Shown: piece by piece, positions 1-5,951 of the stretch
Layout of the letters: the number at the start of each line of letters is the position of its first letter
How positions within the stretch are numbered: position 1 is the first letter of the stretch
Source: Chitinophagaceae bacterium
GTDB taxonomy: Bacteria > Bacteroidota > Bacteroidia > Chitinophagales > Chitinophagaceae
NCBI GenBank assembly: GCA_947461645.1
Contig: CANHMN010000075.1
Span: 1 to 7,632, forward strand
Direction of reading: 5' to 3'
Length of the DNA stretch: 7,632 nucleotides
Translations under genes and position numbers: made by a program
The notes under the pieces: model-generated
What the model was told of the DNA's origin: nothing
The model's database searches: none
What the model saw: the letters and a program-made list of their open reading frames with translations, nothing else

Positions 1-2238
1 CTGTTTTTTTGGGACAATGAATTTCGTATCAAAAAAGATGGCAGTGTTCCGCTGGTTAGAAGAAATTTCTACCACATTGGAGATTACTATGTTGTAGTTT
101 TTAGAATGGAAAATGCTGACTTGAAAAATCCACTTAAACAACCTTTTTATAAAGTAAAAATTGAAGCTGGCGAAAACGAAATCACCGGCACCAACACTGA
201 ACAATCCTTTTACCTCCCCATCAACAAATCCGTTCGACTTTGCAATAATGGTATTCTGGATAATTTCAAATTGAGTACTCCTGTTCAAAGTATAGATGGA
301 AATTACTTTCAGCCCATAGATATTACTTTAGATGAATATCCTTCGCCAGGAGTGGTTGGCGTTGCGGAAATTGAACCATTCAACACTTATCCGAAGTACA
401 TCATCAGGCCTGAATTCGTAACTTCAATCAACACCGCAGTCCACAACAGAAAAGAGTTTAAAGTAAAGGAGGTAAATATTTATGATATTGATAACGGAAA
501 ACTCCATCAGCAGATAGAAACACCAAGTAAAGTAATCACCTCGTTTACAACTCCCAATAGGTTAATAGATACAGGTAACTTTTATCAAAGAACAATTAAA
601 GAAGCTGTTGATTTTTCAATGATCATGGAAGAATGGAGAGATACCGTTTTTAATGTGGAAAAGAAGAAGACCCATTTCTATGTTTTCAATACGGTTACAA
701 AATTGTACGAACCTGATACGCTGCTGAACAAAGAGTCAGATGTGTATTTTTATAAACCACTACAAAAATTTAGAAGACTTGAATATGTTGTAACAGAAAA
801 ATCAAAAATCATCAATACCCATCAACTCGAGAATAAACAATGGAAATTGATAGACAAAAGGGAAGAGCTACTGCCAGCGTTTAAACCCAAACCAAAATAT
901 TCACCTGCAACTTGTATTTTTTTCAACGAAAAAAATCATCGGCTACCCCTAAAGGCTGTTATCGGAACAAATGCTACCATTAGAGTAAAAGACAGTTTTC
1001 TGCTCTATAACTATTGTGAAGACACGATAAAAATCATCAGTGTTAAAAGTCAACACCGAGATTTTTTCAGTATCCCTCAACTTCTTCCCCCAAAACAATA
1101 CACGAAGTTGTCGTTTGAGGGCATCATCACAAACAGCAGCTTTGATTTTTGGACGAACAGCTATGCCTCTTACCTGACACTGGAAGACAACACCATACTT
1201 TCTTTTGGCATAAACATACCAACCATCAGCAACAACAGTAAGGTTGTTTACAGAACAGACAGTTCCATTGATTATGCCATAGCGCAAAGAAATGATTCTA
1301 GATTTAATAAAGCAATCTTTACCTATCCTGATGGAAATATCAGGGCTATGGGAATGGTAAAAGACAATGACACTTCTTTAAAAGCCGGCAAATGGCAGTA
1401 CTATCAAACTGGTGATTGGAAAATTGCTGAAGTAGTTTACTCCAAATCTATTACCCTGTCCGCATTGAATCAAAGCTTAAATTACGGCAACGCCGACTTT
1501 AAAATAAAGGTTCTTGAAAATGGAATTTGGAAAGAGCAGGAATTAAATGATTATACCCTATACATCACTGAAAAAACAGACAGTATTGTAGCTTATACAG
1601 ATTCCCTTTCCTATGGATTCCGCCTTCCCTATTCTAAACTCCCAGAGAATATCAATATTCAATTTTACCTGCTGAAACCCGGTGAACGAACACTAAAAAT
1701 TGGTTACTACAAAACTCCATTTGAAACCTTGCAAGATGTATATGCCATCATACCCGACTTTTCTAAAATAAAAAATAAAAACAAATCGTATCATGAAGCA
1801 GTGGATTCGATAATTGCATCTTTTCAAAAACAATTTCCTAAAACAATGCCAGTAGTTGTTTCAAGAAGTGTGCGTGGAGTTTCTTTGGAGTTCCTTAGTA
1901 CTTTGGAGAAAAGGCTGGCACTTAAAGCCTTGGTGAATATGCCTGCTGTTTCTTTAGTTAGTCAGTTGTTTACCATTACCGACAAACAAATACCAACCCA
2001 TTGCAACAACAACGTTTATGTGGAATTAAACGGAAACAATCCTGATTCGTTGAGGAAAACAGCGCTTTCTCTTGGATTTAAAAACATGCGCGCTGATATG
2101 GGCAACAACAGGTACTGGCTCTCTTATGAGACAAAACTTGTAGATGAAACTTTTTTTGAGGCTTACAAAAAACTAACTGAAAGCCCTTGGGTATTGAGCG
2201 TTTACTTTGATACCTATATGGAAGTAGGTTTAGATTAA
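1..2238 (+). CDS. Large uncharacterised protein with DUF1573-like, MORN-like and duplicated C-terminal modules (5' end outside window)
   Basis: The reading frame is open from the first base to a TAA at 2236-2238, giving 745 visible residues. The first in-frame ATG (106) is preceded by 35 open codons that continue the same kind of sequence (LFFWDNEFRIKK), so the true start is probably off the left edge. I do not recognise the whole protein. Three parts stand out. Around 970-1230 a beta-rich stretch (LLYNYCEDTIKIISVK, then LLPPKQYTKLSFEG) has the layout of a DUF1573/ASH-type Ig domain. Around 1318-1440, YPDGNIRAMGMVK followed by GKWQYYQTGDWK resembles a MORN-type repeat. From about 1740 to the end, two consecutive units each close with a similar strand (PAVSLVSQLFT; SPWVLSVYFDTYMEV). 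No signal peptide can be judged because the N-terminus is missing. The coding call is firm; the domain assignments are inferences, and cell location and function are unknown. Confidence 0.9.
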   Translation: MFFWDNEFRIKKDGSVPLVRRNFYHIGDYYVVVFRMENADLKNPLKQPFYKVKIEAGENEITGTNTEQSFYLPINKSVRLCNNGILDNFKLSTPVQSIDGNYFQPIDITLDEYPSPGVVGVAEIEPFNTYPKYIIRPEFVTSINTAVHNRKEFKVKEVNIYDIDNGKLHQQIETPSKVITSFTTPNRLIDTGNFYQRTIKEAVDFSMIMEEWRDTVFNVEKKKTHFYVFNTVTKLYEPDTLLNKESDVYFYKPLQKFRRLEYVVTEKSKIINTHQLENKQWKLIDKREELLPAFKPKPKYSPATCIFFNEKNHRLPLKAVIGTNATIRVKDSFLLYNYCEDTIKIISVKSQHRDFFSIPQLLPPKQYTKLSFEGIITNSSFDFWTNSYASYLTLEDNTILSFGINIPTISNNSKVVYRTDSSIDYAIAQRNDSRFNKAIFTYPDGNIRAMGMVKDNDTSLKAGKWQYYQTGDWKIAEVVYSKSITLSALNQSLNYGNADFKIKVLENGIWKEQELNDYTLYITEKTDSIVAYTDSLSYGFRLPYSKLPENINIQFYLLKPGERTLKIGYYKTPFETLQDVYAIIPDFSKIKNKNKSYHEAVDSIIASFQKQFPKTMPVVVSRSVRGVSLEFLSTLEKRLALKALVNMPAVSLVSQLFTITDKQIPTHCNNNVYVELNGNNPDSLRKTALSLGFKNMRADMGNNRYWLSYETKLVDETFFEAYKKLTESPWVLSVYFDTYMEVGLD

Positions 2239-2260
2239 GGTAAAGTGTTTTGATTTTTTT

Positions 2261-2280
2261 AGCTTCAAAAGCTCTTTTTT
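2261..2280 (+). terminator. Weak intrinsic terminator after the first gene
   Basis: A 5-bp stem AGCTT/AAGCT (2261-2265, 2269-2273) with a CAA loop is followed by C and six Ts, then more AT-rich sequence. It begins 23 bases after the stop of the upstream gene, where a terminator would be expected. The stem is short, so the call is moderate. Confidence 0.45.
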
Positions 2281-2635
2281 ATTTTAATCCACTATCATCA
2301 TCGTTTCTTTTAGAAGACAACAATAAAAACAAGAAATGAATACGGCTGGAAAATTCATCGCTGGCGATAACACCAAAAAGTATAAATGAAATACCCATAA
2401 AGTATATACCCCTTCAAATGTAAGGCATAATTAAAAACAACGTTTCATTCATTTTTCAAATGAAATAGACTCAAATCATCCACTCTTTATGTAGCAGCGC
2501 AGGCCTACAAGCATTTGTTTGTACTCGCACCAAACGATTTATCTCAATATAAAAATCTAGTCCTGATGTTTATGGACTTGTCATTATTTAGGAAAATTCC
2601 CGGCATAATATTTCACGAATGAAATGGCTTTTCCC

Positions 2636-2670
2636 GCCTTCGCTGTTATTTTCACTTGCGAAGGCTTTTT
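2636..2670 (+). terminator. Rho-independent terminator-like hairpin 1 in the spacer
   Basis: A perfect 8-bp stem GCCTTCGC (2636-2643) / GCGAAGGC (2658-2665) encloses a 14-nt loop and is followed at once by five Ts (2666-2670). This is the layout of an intrinsic terminator for + strand transcription. It lies about 400 bp beyond the nearest upstream + strand gene, so either it is a second terminator for that gene or it ends an unannotated transcript. On the minus strand no T-run follows. Confidence 0.6.
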
Positions 2671-2738
2671 GGTTCCGAAGCATCTAAAATAAATAGCTGT
2701 TATACCTTTTTCAACAAATGCATGGATAAATTGTGTAG

Positions 2739-2756
2739 GTAACGGGTGGGAGTCGA
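2739..2756 (+). repeat. Left arm of widely spaced inverted repeat
   Basis: This arm has the pattern GTAACnnnnGGGAGTCGA. Its reverse complement occurs at 2981-2998, with 15 of 18 positions matching and a span of 260 bp between the outer ends. Arms placed this way can mark the ends of a small non-autonomous element, but no target-site duplication is evident and the match stops abruptly on both sides. Origin unknown. Confidence 0.45.
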
Positions 2757-2766
2757 CTGTTGTTTC

Positions 2767-2799
2767 ACCCTTTCTGTCAGTTACATGAAAGGGTTTTTT
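2767..2799 (+). terminator. Rho-independent terminator-like hairpin 2 in the spacer
   Basis: A perfect stem ACCCTTTC (2767-2774) / GAAAGGGT (2787-2794) with a 12-nt loop runs into six Ts (2794-2799). It has the same orientation as the hairpin at 2636-2670, about 100 bp further on, with no coding gene between them. Two strong terminators in series suggest that a short + strand transcript could lie between them. Confidence 0.62.
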
Positions 2800-2948
2800 C
2801 GCTATTTTTGAATGCATTTATCAACCAAAACAACCAATATAGAGAATACCCATTAATATATAAATCGCAATTACGGTTTGCATGCTTCCTAACTAGAAAA
2901 GTCGAATATGGAAAGGATACAGAAGCAGAGAAGCGCTACAAAAAATTT

Positions 2949-3018
2949 GTGGGCTACACTCTGCAGGTATCCAAGGGCTTCGACTCCCGCTAGTTACTTC
3001 AGACGATGTTAGCCCACA
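2949..3018. other. Elongated imperfect hairpin, possible structured RNA
   Basis: The outer stem TGTGGGCTA (2949-2957) / TAGCCCACA (3010-3018) is a perfect 9-bp pairing. Nested inside it are short in-register pairings: TCTG with CAGA, GTA with TAC, and GGG with CCC around a CTTCGACT loop. About 70 nt could therefore fold as one long, interrupted hairpin. It resembles no RNA family that I can name. The size invites comparison with a tRNA or an integron attC site, but tRNA arms and the AAC/GTT simple sites of attC are absent. Because the inner stems are short they may be chance; the outer stem is the solid part. Confidence 0.4.
2981..2998 (-). repeat. Right arm of widely spaced inverted repeat
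   Basis: Reverse-complement partner of the arm at 2739-2756. The conserved parts are TCGACTCCC (2981-2989) and GTTAC (2994-2998), separated by four mostly differing bases. This arm also lies inside the loop of the hairpin at 2949-3018. TCGACTCCC recalls a tRNA T-arm, but the flanking bases do not pair as a T-stem. Confidence 0.45.
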
Positions 3019-3290
3019 TTTCTTTAGGAACAACAAATATCAGATCTGCTGAAAATAGTTTTTCACCAATTGCTATTTGCTGATTACAATCAAGTCATAT
3101 ACTACTGAATAGCCTTTTTATATACTTATAGTTACATGATAATACTCAGGTGATTTATGGGAATGTATTGGCTTTTTCTTAAGAATTTATTTGTTGGTTT
3201 GGTATGGTTTGTGTGTAACTATTTAAGTTATTTATTCATTTTTCACTGGGTAAAAGTTATTTGACTTTGCTCGGTTCAAAATAAAACAAC

Positions 3291-3677
3291 ATGAACGTAC
3301 CCCTATTTGGTTTACTATTTACCAATACCGAAAAAAAACTTATCTATTCTATTTTGCTTGATATTTCACCAAAAAACAACTTTGGTAAATCAACGAAACC
3401 TGGTTTTTTTTCTCACCTAATCGAAATGCTTGGAATAGTTGAAGATAAAATCATTGAAAAGGAAATTTCCGAAAATGCCATAGACAAGAACGCTACTGTT
3501 TCCATCCTATCAGGCTGGCCGGAGGATAAAAAAATACTGCTAAAAGGCCTTGTCATCGACATGCTTTGTTACCATGACAAATTGAATAAATCAGAATGCC
3601 TGGCTGCAATAGCATTTTTGGATGCTGCTGGAATAGAAGATCAGTCGCTCAAAAACATTACTAAAGTCCTTCCTTAA
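3291..3677 (+). CDS. Small TerB-like helical protein
   Basis: A 128-residue soluble protein with no signal peptide or membrane segment. The start ATG follows an A-rich leader (AAAATAAAACAAC), typical of Bacteroidota initiation without a Shine-Dalgarno. The C-terminal half (about residues 77-118: EDKKILLKGLVIDMLCYHDKLNKSE as segments, then AIAFLDAAGI) has the layout of TerB-like domains: a helix, a short acidic turn resembling DGxixxxE (here HDKLNKSE), then a helix ending in a GI turn. The canonical acidic-Gly turn is altered to HDK, so metal binding as in TerB is doubtful. In other systems TerB-like domains occur in tellurite-resistance, stress and membrane-associated complexes, but no ter partner is visible here. 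The gene is convergent with the LamG-like gene at 3787-4434. That the gene is real is likely; the TerB relationship is an inference from pattern. Confidence 0.83.
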   Translation: MNVPLFGLLFTNTEKKLIYSILLDISPKNNFGKSTKPGFFSHLIEMLGIVEDKIIEKEISENAIDKNATVSILSGWPEDKKILLKGLVIDMLCYHDKLNKSECLAAIAFLDAAGIEDQSLKNITKVLP

Positions 3678-3702
3678 AACTAGATTGGATTATACAATGC
3701 AA

Positions 3703-3761
3703 TTAAAATAGTAGTGTTTCTTTAAACGATTGGTGAAGAAGGTCGTTTAATTCTATTTTAA
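3703..3761. terminator. Nested hairpin between convergent genes, probable bidirectional terminator
   Basis: The outer arms TTAAAATAG (3703-3711) and CTATTTTAA (3753-3761) pair perfectly. The inner arms TTAAACGA (3722-3729) and TCGTTTAA (3743-3750) also pair perfectly around a 13-nt loop. The structure sits between the stops of two converging genes, and T-rich sequence follows the inner stem on the + strand. A smaller GTCT/AGAC hairpin followed by CC and five Ts (3769-3788) may add + strand termination and runs into the stop codon of the facing gene. Confidence 0.55.
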
Positions 3762-3786
3762 GCATTTAGTCTTTCGCAGACCCTTT

Positions 3787-4434
3787 TTAATGCCCCATCA
3801 ATTGATGCAAACCTGAGTTTGTTTTAACGGCATGCATTTTAAATCTTTTAACCTCCAGAAAGTTACTGCTTATTTCCAGCCCTGGTTCTATATAATAAGC
3901 TACATAATTACCAATTGGCGAAAAATGGTATTCATGTGCTGAATACACTTCTGTTCCATTTATTGAAAAATGATAGTATTCTCCCATTTTAAAAATGGTA
4001 AACCTAACAGGCCTTGACAGGTGAATTGTTGGGTGTTTTCTTGTTTGAAAACGATGGTAAACCTGATTATGGTCTTTCTCGAATTGCATCACCAATGCTC
4101 TTTTCCCATCTGCCGACAAGGTAAATCTGTTAAAATAATCCATGTCATCATCAAATCCCCACAACAAACCAAAGTGGCCATAGCAATCTTGTTTGCTTTT
4201 CAATGTTATAAACGTATCCAATAAAAAATAACGATCGTTTTTAAGACCGGATTTGGTTTTATAATAATGCCAGCTACCGGCAGAACAATTGATCATATTG
4301 TAAACTCCATTCTCCAAAAAGGATTTTTCTTCAGGTTTGTCTACAACTTCCCAGTTGCGTTTATTGTTGCTGAATTCTTCTTTTACTACACTGATAGATT
4401 TTTCAATGTGATATAAATCTGAAATGATGTGCAT
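3787..4434 (-). CDS. Cytosolic LamG/concanavalin-like beta-sandwich protein
   Basis: A 215-residue protein when read from the ATG at 4434. A TTG at 4455 would add seven residues, but the ATG is preceded by the A-rich CAATAAAAAGCAA expected for this phylum, so I prefer it. From about residue 20 to 204 the pattern matches LamG/3-keto-disaccharide-hydrolase-type jelly rolls: an EFSNNKRNWEV opening, ENGVYNM, then GHFGLLWGFDDDMDYFNRF with SADG. Next come a short charged strand and the YYHFSINGTEVY hairpin, then IGNYVAYYIEPGLEI and a closing strand. Such domains usually bind carbohydrate or mediate contacts. There is no signal peptide or lipobox, so this copy is probably cytoplasmic. No catalytic residues can be assigned. 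It is divergent from the gene at 4599, and the GGAGGAGT repeat lies in the shared upstream region. The fold call is fairly good; the function is unknown. Confidence 0.87.
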   Translation of the reverse strand: MHIISDLYHIEKSISVVKEEFSNNKRNWEVVDKPEEKSFLENGVYNMINCSAGSWHYYKTKSGLKNDRYFLLDTFITLKSKQDCYGHFGLLWGFDDDMDYFNRFTLSADGKRALVMQFEKDHNQVYHRFQTRKHPTIHLSRPVRFTIFKMGEYYHFSINGTEVYSAHEYHFSPIGNYVAYYIEPGLEISSNFLEVKRFKMHAVKTNSGLHQLMGH

Positions 4435-4463
4435 TTGCTTTTTATTGAACTTCAAATGTCTTG

Positions 4464-4533
4464 CTTCAGTCCTCAGTCTATTGGAGGAGTAATTTATTCT
4501 TCAGTCCGCAGAAAAATGGAGGAGTGCCATATA
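4464..4533 (+). repeat. 35-bp tandem repeat carrying the GGAGGAGT element, two copies
   Basis: Copy 1 (4464-4498) and copy 2 (4499-4533) lie head to tail with about 25 of 35 positions identical. Both start CTTCAGTCC, share CAG three positions later, and have TGGAGGAGT at the same offset (4482-4490 and 4517-4525). They occupy the divergent intergenic region between 4434 and 4599. A third related copy lies at about 5001-5031. In every copy a CC(T/G)C-type half-site precedes GGAGG, which gives a weak dyad. This is probably a tandem binding site rather than a CRISPR: there is no spacer and only two units. Confidence 0.6.
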
Positions 4534-4543
4534 CATATTTGCT
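4517..4543 (+). promoter_or_regulatory. Candidate promoter of the gene at 4599 (GGAGGAGTGCC-N9-TTTGCT)
   Basis: TGGAGGAGTGCC (4517-4528) is followed after nine bases by TTTGCT (4538-4543). The box CATATTTG (4534-4541) is one mismatch away from the Bacteroidota -7 consensus TAnnTTTG. No -33 TTTG is present; the GGAGGAGT element sits near that position instead. This would give a leader of about 50 nt before the ATG at 4599. The strongest support is that the same arrangement recurs before the gene at 5060. Confidence 0.5.
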
Positions 4544-4598
4544 GTACAAAACCAGTTCTTGATAGATCCGATTTATGTTAAATCGTAAAACCATTACA

Positions 4599-5000
4599 AT
4601 GAATAAAACTATACTAAAGGAGAAATTTGCTATAGACGAGTCGCTGCTTGAGGATTTTCTTACAAAAGAAAAAAAGGATTCACAAACAACTGTTTTCTGC
4701 AATTACGTTTCCAAAACCAAATACGTGAATGGTGGATGGGTTAATATCCATCCTACTACCTTTCTGGTTAGTGACAATGATTCTCTTTCATTGCTTCATG
4801 CAATAAATGTACCGGTTGCTCCGGATAAACATCATTTTGAAAAAGCCGGACAACACAAACGCTTCGTGCTTATTTTTCCGGCTTTACCAAAAAGCTGGAA
4901 ATCATTTGATTTTGTCGAATCTTGTAGCTCCGGTGGTGGATTTGTGGTAGAGAACATCTCAAGAAACAATACTGGCATTTATGAAATTCATTTGAAATAA
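4599..5000 (+). CDS. Small uncharacterised beta-rich protein
   Basis: A 133-residue protein counted from the ATG at 4599, which follows ACCATTACA. An in-frame ATG at 4575 would add eight residues (MLNRKTIT) but has a poorer leader, so 4599 is preferred. There is no signal peptide or membrane segment. After a charged helical start (residues 1-28) the rest looks like a beta-sandwich: TTVFCNYVS, GGWVNIHPTTFL, VPVAPDKHHF, KRFVLIFPALPKSWKSFDFVE, then GGGFVVENI and YEIHL. The FP(A/P)LPK...FDF(V/I)E signature with a preceding WVNI.P.T segment resembles beta domains I have seen in uncharacterised Bacteroidota proteins, often beside redoxin-like domains, but I cannot name a family with confidence. It heads a run of three small genes and carries the repeated GGAGGAGT element upstream. 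Function unknown. Confidence 0.87.
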   Translation: MNKTILKEKFAIDESLLEDFLTKEKKDSQTTVFCNYVSKTKYVNGGWVNIHPTTFLVSDNDSLSLLHAINVPVAPDKHHFEKAGQHKRFVLIFPALPKSWKSFDFVESCSSGGGFVVENISRNNTGIYEIHLK

Positions 5001-5008
5001 TTTCAAGA

Positions 5009-5045
5009 CCTCCAAAAGATGGAGGAGTGCCTTTTTAAGTTTGCT
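5009..5045 (+). promoter_or_regulatory. Candidate promoter of the gene at 5060, third GGAGGAGT copy
   Basis: GGAGGAGTGCC (5021-5031) is followed after eight bases by TTTGCT (5040-5045). TAAGTTTG (5036-5043) matches the Bacteroidota -7 consensus TAnnTTTG exactly. There is no TTTG at the -33 position; the GGAGGAGT block takes its place. The same block forms a small perfect dyad, CCTCCA (5009-5014) / TGGAGG (5020-5025), with a 5-nt loop. With Ts at 5032-5036 it might also act as a leaky terminator for the gene ending at 5000. The predicted leader of the gene at 5060 is only about 10 nt. Confidence 0.58.
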
Positions 5046-5059
5046 TTTAAATTAGATAC

Positions 5060-5419
5060 ATGAACAAAGAAATTTTTCAATCGCTTTTTATCTTAAACAA
5101 GGTAAAGACAACTTCTTGGGAAAACCGCCTGTACATCAACCATTTGACCTTACTGTTGAGGCTGATGAAGAAAAGCAGGTTAAGTCCTGCTGAAGGCCAA
5201 CACTTTTTTCTGCTGAGAAAAAAATATGAAACAGAATACTTGGAGTTGTTAAAGGAAATGGATCCAGGCAAATACAGGATTGCATTGGAAGAACGGGAGC
5301 TTCTACTTCTGCAAGCGCAAAAAGATGTTGAAACGGATGCACAAAAAATCGCCAGACAAATCAATATCGAATTGGCTGAATACAACCAATGGATAGCTAT
5401 TCAACAAACTGCAAATTGA
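5060..5419 (+). CDS. Small charged helical, coiled-coil-like protein
   Basis: A 119-residue protein that I do not recognise. It is almost entirely helix-forming, rich in Leu, Glu, Lys and Gln, with one possible break at DPGKYR (68-73). The stretch from about 40 to 105, including FFLLRKKYETEYLELLKEM and ALEERELLLLQAQ, has leucine spacing that fits a coiled coil. There is no signal peptide or membrane span, so it is probably cytoplasmic and oligomeric or a binding partner. The start ATG follows TTTTAAATTAGATAC and sits about 10 bp after a good TAnnTTTG box. It lies 59 bp after the previous gene and 22 bp before the next. Together with 4599 and 5442 it forms a probable transcription unit with an internal promoter. 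That it is real is supported by its position, leader and length; the reverse-strand frames across it are poor. Confidence 0.83.
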   Translation: MNKEIFQSLFILNKVKTTSWENRLYINHLTLLLRLMKKSRLSPAEGQHFFLLRKKYETEYLELLKEMDPGKYRIALEERELLLLQAQKDVETDAQKIARQINIELAEYNQWIAIQQTAN

Positions 5420-5441
5420 ATTCACCTTAAATCAAAATAAC

Positions 5442-5873
5442 ATGCCCGAATTTACCGCTGCTTTATTTGCTAAAAAAGAAAGACCTCATGGTCAGGAGTT
5501 CAGTCTTATTGCACATGCCCTATTATTTGAAAGCTCAAAACCTTACTGGGAAATTTACATTGGCGAAAAAACTTTCAGGTTTATTGCGAATCCTGATTTC
5601 ATTCTTGAAGATGGACTTTGGCAGTTGAACAATTATTGTCAAATTCCCGAAAACGAATACAAGCACGACAAGAACAACAACACTCCTATTTCATTGGAAG
5701 AAGAATTTGGAGAAAAAATATGCATGGAAGCCAGAACCGAAATTGCTCAATCGCTTGCAGAAGCTGGTTTTCATTTTACTTTAGTTACCTGGCCAGGTGT
5801 GTGGATGCCAAAATTAGACGAGAAATTAACTGATTGGAAATCATTGGGGGTAAACATCTCCAATAGATTATAA
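5442..5873 (+). CDS. Small uncharacterised soluble protein
   Basis: A 143-residue protein starting at an ATG after the A-rich leader TTAAATCAAAATAAC, 22 bp after the previous stop, so it is almost certainly co-transcribed with it. I do not recognise the family. The N-terminal half looks beta-rich with many aromatics (YWEIYIGEKTFRFIANPDFI, then GLWQLNNY). A charged linker follows (NEYKHDKNNN), then a helix (about 85-108) and an aromatic C-terminal part (HFTLVTWPGVWMPKLDEKLTDW). No signal peptide, membrane span or catalytic motif is apparent. A strong terminator follows at 5911-5951, making this the last gene of the + strand run. It faces the WYL regulator, whose stop lies 77 bp away. Confidence 0.85.
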   Translation: MPEFTAALFAKKERPHGQEFSLIAHALLFESSKPYWEIYIGEKTFRFIANPDFILEDGLWQLNNYCQIPENEYKHDKNNNTPISLEEEFGEKICMEARTEIAQSLAEAGFHFTLVTWPGVWMPKLDEKLTDWKSLGVNISNRL

Positions 5874-5910
5874 AAGCCTTGGGTTTGGATTATTGGTTAC
5901 TTTTTATTTT

Positions 5911-5951
5911 AACATTGCTGCATTTCAACATTCAAGTGCTGCAATGTTTTT
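5911..5951 (+). terminator. Intrinsic terminator of the small-gene run
   Basis: AACATTGC (5911-5918) pairs perfectly with GCAATGTT (5941-5948). After one T-T mismatch the stem continues with GCA/TGC, and the loop is 14 nt. A run of Ts (5947-5951) follows on the + strand and overlaps the last codon and stop of the facing WYL gene. On the minus strand the stem is followed by As, so it mainly serves the + strand genes. Confidence 0.75.

Larger units (their letters stand above)
2239..3290. other. 1.05-kb spacer without a convincing gene
   Basis: No reading frame here looks like a real gene. The longest ones (77 codons at 2584-2817 on minus and 2760-2993 on plus) overlap each other, lack the A-rich leader seen before the real genes, and cover perfect hairpins. 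The spacer holds three terminator-like hairpins on the + strand (2261, 2636, 2767), an imperfect inverted repeat with arms 2739-2756 and 2981-2998, and an elongated hairpin at 2949-3018. From about 3020 to 3290 it is very AT-rich and presumably contains the promoter of the gene at 3291, but no clear TTTG/TAnnTTTG pair is present. The closest match is TGACTTTG at 3262-3269. The length and structure content could hide a small RNA or the remains of a mobile element. Confidence 0.6.

Noticed and set aside
106..108. ATG at 106 as the start of the first gene
   Set aside because: The frame is open through 35 codons upstream to the window edge with protein-like sequence, and the bases before this ATG show no leader. 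The start is most likely outside the window.
466..484. AAGGAGG followed by ATG at 482, looking like a Shine-Dalgarno and start
   Set aside because: It lies inside the first gene in a different frame, opens no long reading frame, and genes here do not use Shine-Dalgarno signals.
949..1287. 112-codon minus-strand frame inside the first gene
   Set aside because: It is fully covered by a longer, better-supported coding frame and has a Cys/Val-rich translation without motif.
2584..2817. 77-codon reading frame on the minus strand (with VTDRKGE, FVEKGITAIYF)
   Set aside because: It covers two perfect hairpins that look like + strand terminators, lacks the A-rich leader of the real genes and has no family I recognise. 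It could be a remnant gene; a protein database hit with conserved length would change this.
2760..2993. 77-codon reading frame on the plus strand
   Set aside because: It starts inside a terminator-like hairpin, overlaps the opposite-strand frame and ends in structured DNA. The translation has no recognisable motif.
2949..3018. tRNA or tRNA remnant (7-8 bp outer stem, TTCGACTCCC inside)
   Set aside because: No D-arm, anticodon arm or T-stem can be formed in the right places, and TTCGACT sits mid-loop rather than next to the acceptor stem.
2949..3018. Integron attC site
   Set aside because: The outer ends do not give the RYYYAAC and GTTRRRY simple sites, there is no integrase gene, and no second cassette site is seen.
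4464..4533. CRISPR-like tandem repeat
   Set aside because: Two adjacent 35-bp units without spacers and with only about 70 percent identity. The third copy is 500 bp away in front of another gene, which fits a regulatory element.
4478..4702. 74-codon minus-strand frame across the divergent promoter region
   Set aside because: It runs antisense through the start of the gene at 4599 and over the repeated regulatory element, with low-complexity Ser/Phe translation.
5077..5385. Minus-strand frames opposite the coiled-coil gene, and other short frames opposite or within 5442-5873 and 5950-6957
   Set aside because: All are shadows of supported genes; their translations are Ser/Cys-rich and lack start context.
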